A stretch of DNA of 64,000 nt. It comes from Spongilla lacustris (taxonomy: Eukaryota; Porifera; Demospongiae; Spongillida; Spongillidae). The stretch is taken from NCBI GenBank assembly GCA_949361645.1, contig OX442431.1, positions 5,039,645 to 5,103,644 on the forward strand. Direction: 5' to 3'. The notes beneath the pieces are model-generated. The model was not told the DNA's origin. It did no database searches and was given only the letters and a program-made list of their open reading frames with translations. Shown here in pieces: positions 63,243 to 64,000 of the stretch. Made by a program: the position numbers and the translations under genes. Positions within the stretch are counted from its first letter, which is position 1. Every line of letters begins with the position of its first letter.

Positions 63243-64000
63243 ATTTCGGTGAGAACCCGACCGTCACGTGAGAGTCACATGCAAATGTGATGGACGGGCA
63301 AATTTCAAGTGATAAAAGCAAAAACTAGAGTCGGTGGGCTAACACTAAGTCTAAGCCACGACCCCGTCATGAAGGAGAATGATCATCGTTTCATGCAGCG
63401 ATGATATGCCGTTGTGGCCGCGTATAAAGTATGGCAATATATTTAGCTATTTTATCAATCGCCCGGGATCGAACTTATACTCAAGAGCAGCTAAGCCTAT
63501 AGTATAGTGGAAGCAGTTTGAAGCCTACAACTACTTTGAATCGGGCTTCGTGAGGACTGTGTTTGCGATGGGGTTCAGCCAAGGCGACCAAAAGTGCTGT
63601 TTATAAAAAAGCCAACTAGCCAAGGTTAGTCATCGCTCCATAGCATGATCGTGTCTGCTCACTGCGCTTGCTTCAGTAGTTAGTAAGCTTATTTTTAAAA
63701 AGAATGCATGATGTATACTATTTTCTACATGTACAGACCTATCAGAAAGCGATAAGCTAGGAGCCTATAGATCCATAGAAAGCAGCAATCAATCGGCATT
63801 AGCTTTTCTATATATAGCCAAAGCAGGGCAGCATGACACAGAATTTGACAGAAAGCACATGCATGCTCATCATCGTTGCTAAGCCATAAGCAGATCTTGC
63901 TATTGGTGCAGATGGAGTGGCTATTCAAGACATGCATGGGGGCTGCAGCTGAGTTAGAGTCATCGTTTCCTGGGTAAGGGAGCATGCAGATTTCCGTCTG
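63243..64000. other. No gene recognised
   Basis: No convincing exon. A minus-strand frame at 63725-63985 (86 codons) has no recognised domain and runs toward the window edge. Confidence 0.4.

Noticed and set aside
63725..63985. An 86-codon minus-strand frame near the window edge
   Set aside because: No recognised domain or splice support.

Overview
The window looks like animal genomic DNA, most likely a demosponge or another early-branching marine invertebrate. This is an inference. It rests on GT-AG introns, an Asteroid-type nuclease gene, a rabphilin/Noc2-type Rab effector, and transposon families that are common in sponge and cnidarian genomes. Nothing suggests a prokaryote. About two thirds of the window is repeats, satellites and decayed mobile elements; host genes are sparse.

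Layout. 0.7-5.5 kb: fragments of one non-LTR retroelement family with a restriction-like endonuclease C-terminus, a TG-rich minisatellite and G/C homopolymer repeats. 7.5-9.8 kb: a wrecked Ty3/Gypsy element (LTR ends, frameshifted gag, an inverted RNase H piece) invaded by a minisatellite. 10-13.3 kb: gene-poor, with (TG)n and a 20-bp minisatellite. 14.7-15.0 kb: a possible two-exon membrane-protein end. 15.7-19.2 kb: two frameshifted DNA-transposase relics. 20.95-38.18 kb: a 17.2-kb inverted-repeat element. 38.4-39.3 kb: an intact cysteine-rich single-pass membrane protein gene. 41.6-42.5 kb: a Gypsy RT/RNase H relic. 42.8-45.0 kb: an intact intronless ASTE1-like nuclease gene (minus strand). 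45.8-50.2 kb: a Gypsy RT piece, a P-element-type transposase exon, a foldback element, and a hAT element nested in a pogo/Tigger-like element. 51.6-53.6 kb: an OTU-protease relic and another retroelement tail. 56.3-57.5 kb: more foldback elements. 57.7-61.6 kb: a rabphilin/Noc2-like gene on the minus strand, assembled here from five exons. 62.2-63.2 kb: a palindromic repeat and a second copy of the repeat that flanks the giant element.

The most striking object is the 20,955-38,181 element. It has matching ends (TGGGACAGTTCACGAC...), terminal inverted repeats of about 530 bp, and an intact 875-codon transposase-like gene just inside the left end. A deleted, decayed copy of that gene lies inverted inside the right end. 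Two tandem-repeat families and a unique arm are mirrored around a centre near 33.3 kb. A 5.5-kb, 24-bp satellite is present in the left arm only. Two short foldback elements (47.3 and 56.7 kb) and one half element share its GGGACAGT ends and subterminal block, so they are likely non-autonomous relatives.

Exon joins, family names and element classes were read by eye. No database search was run.
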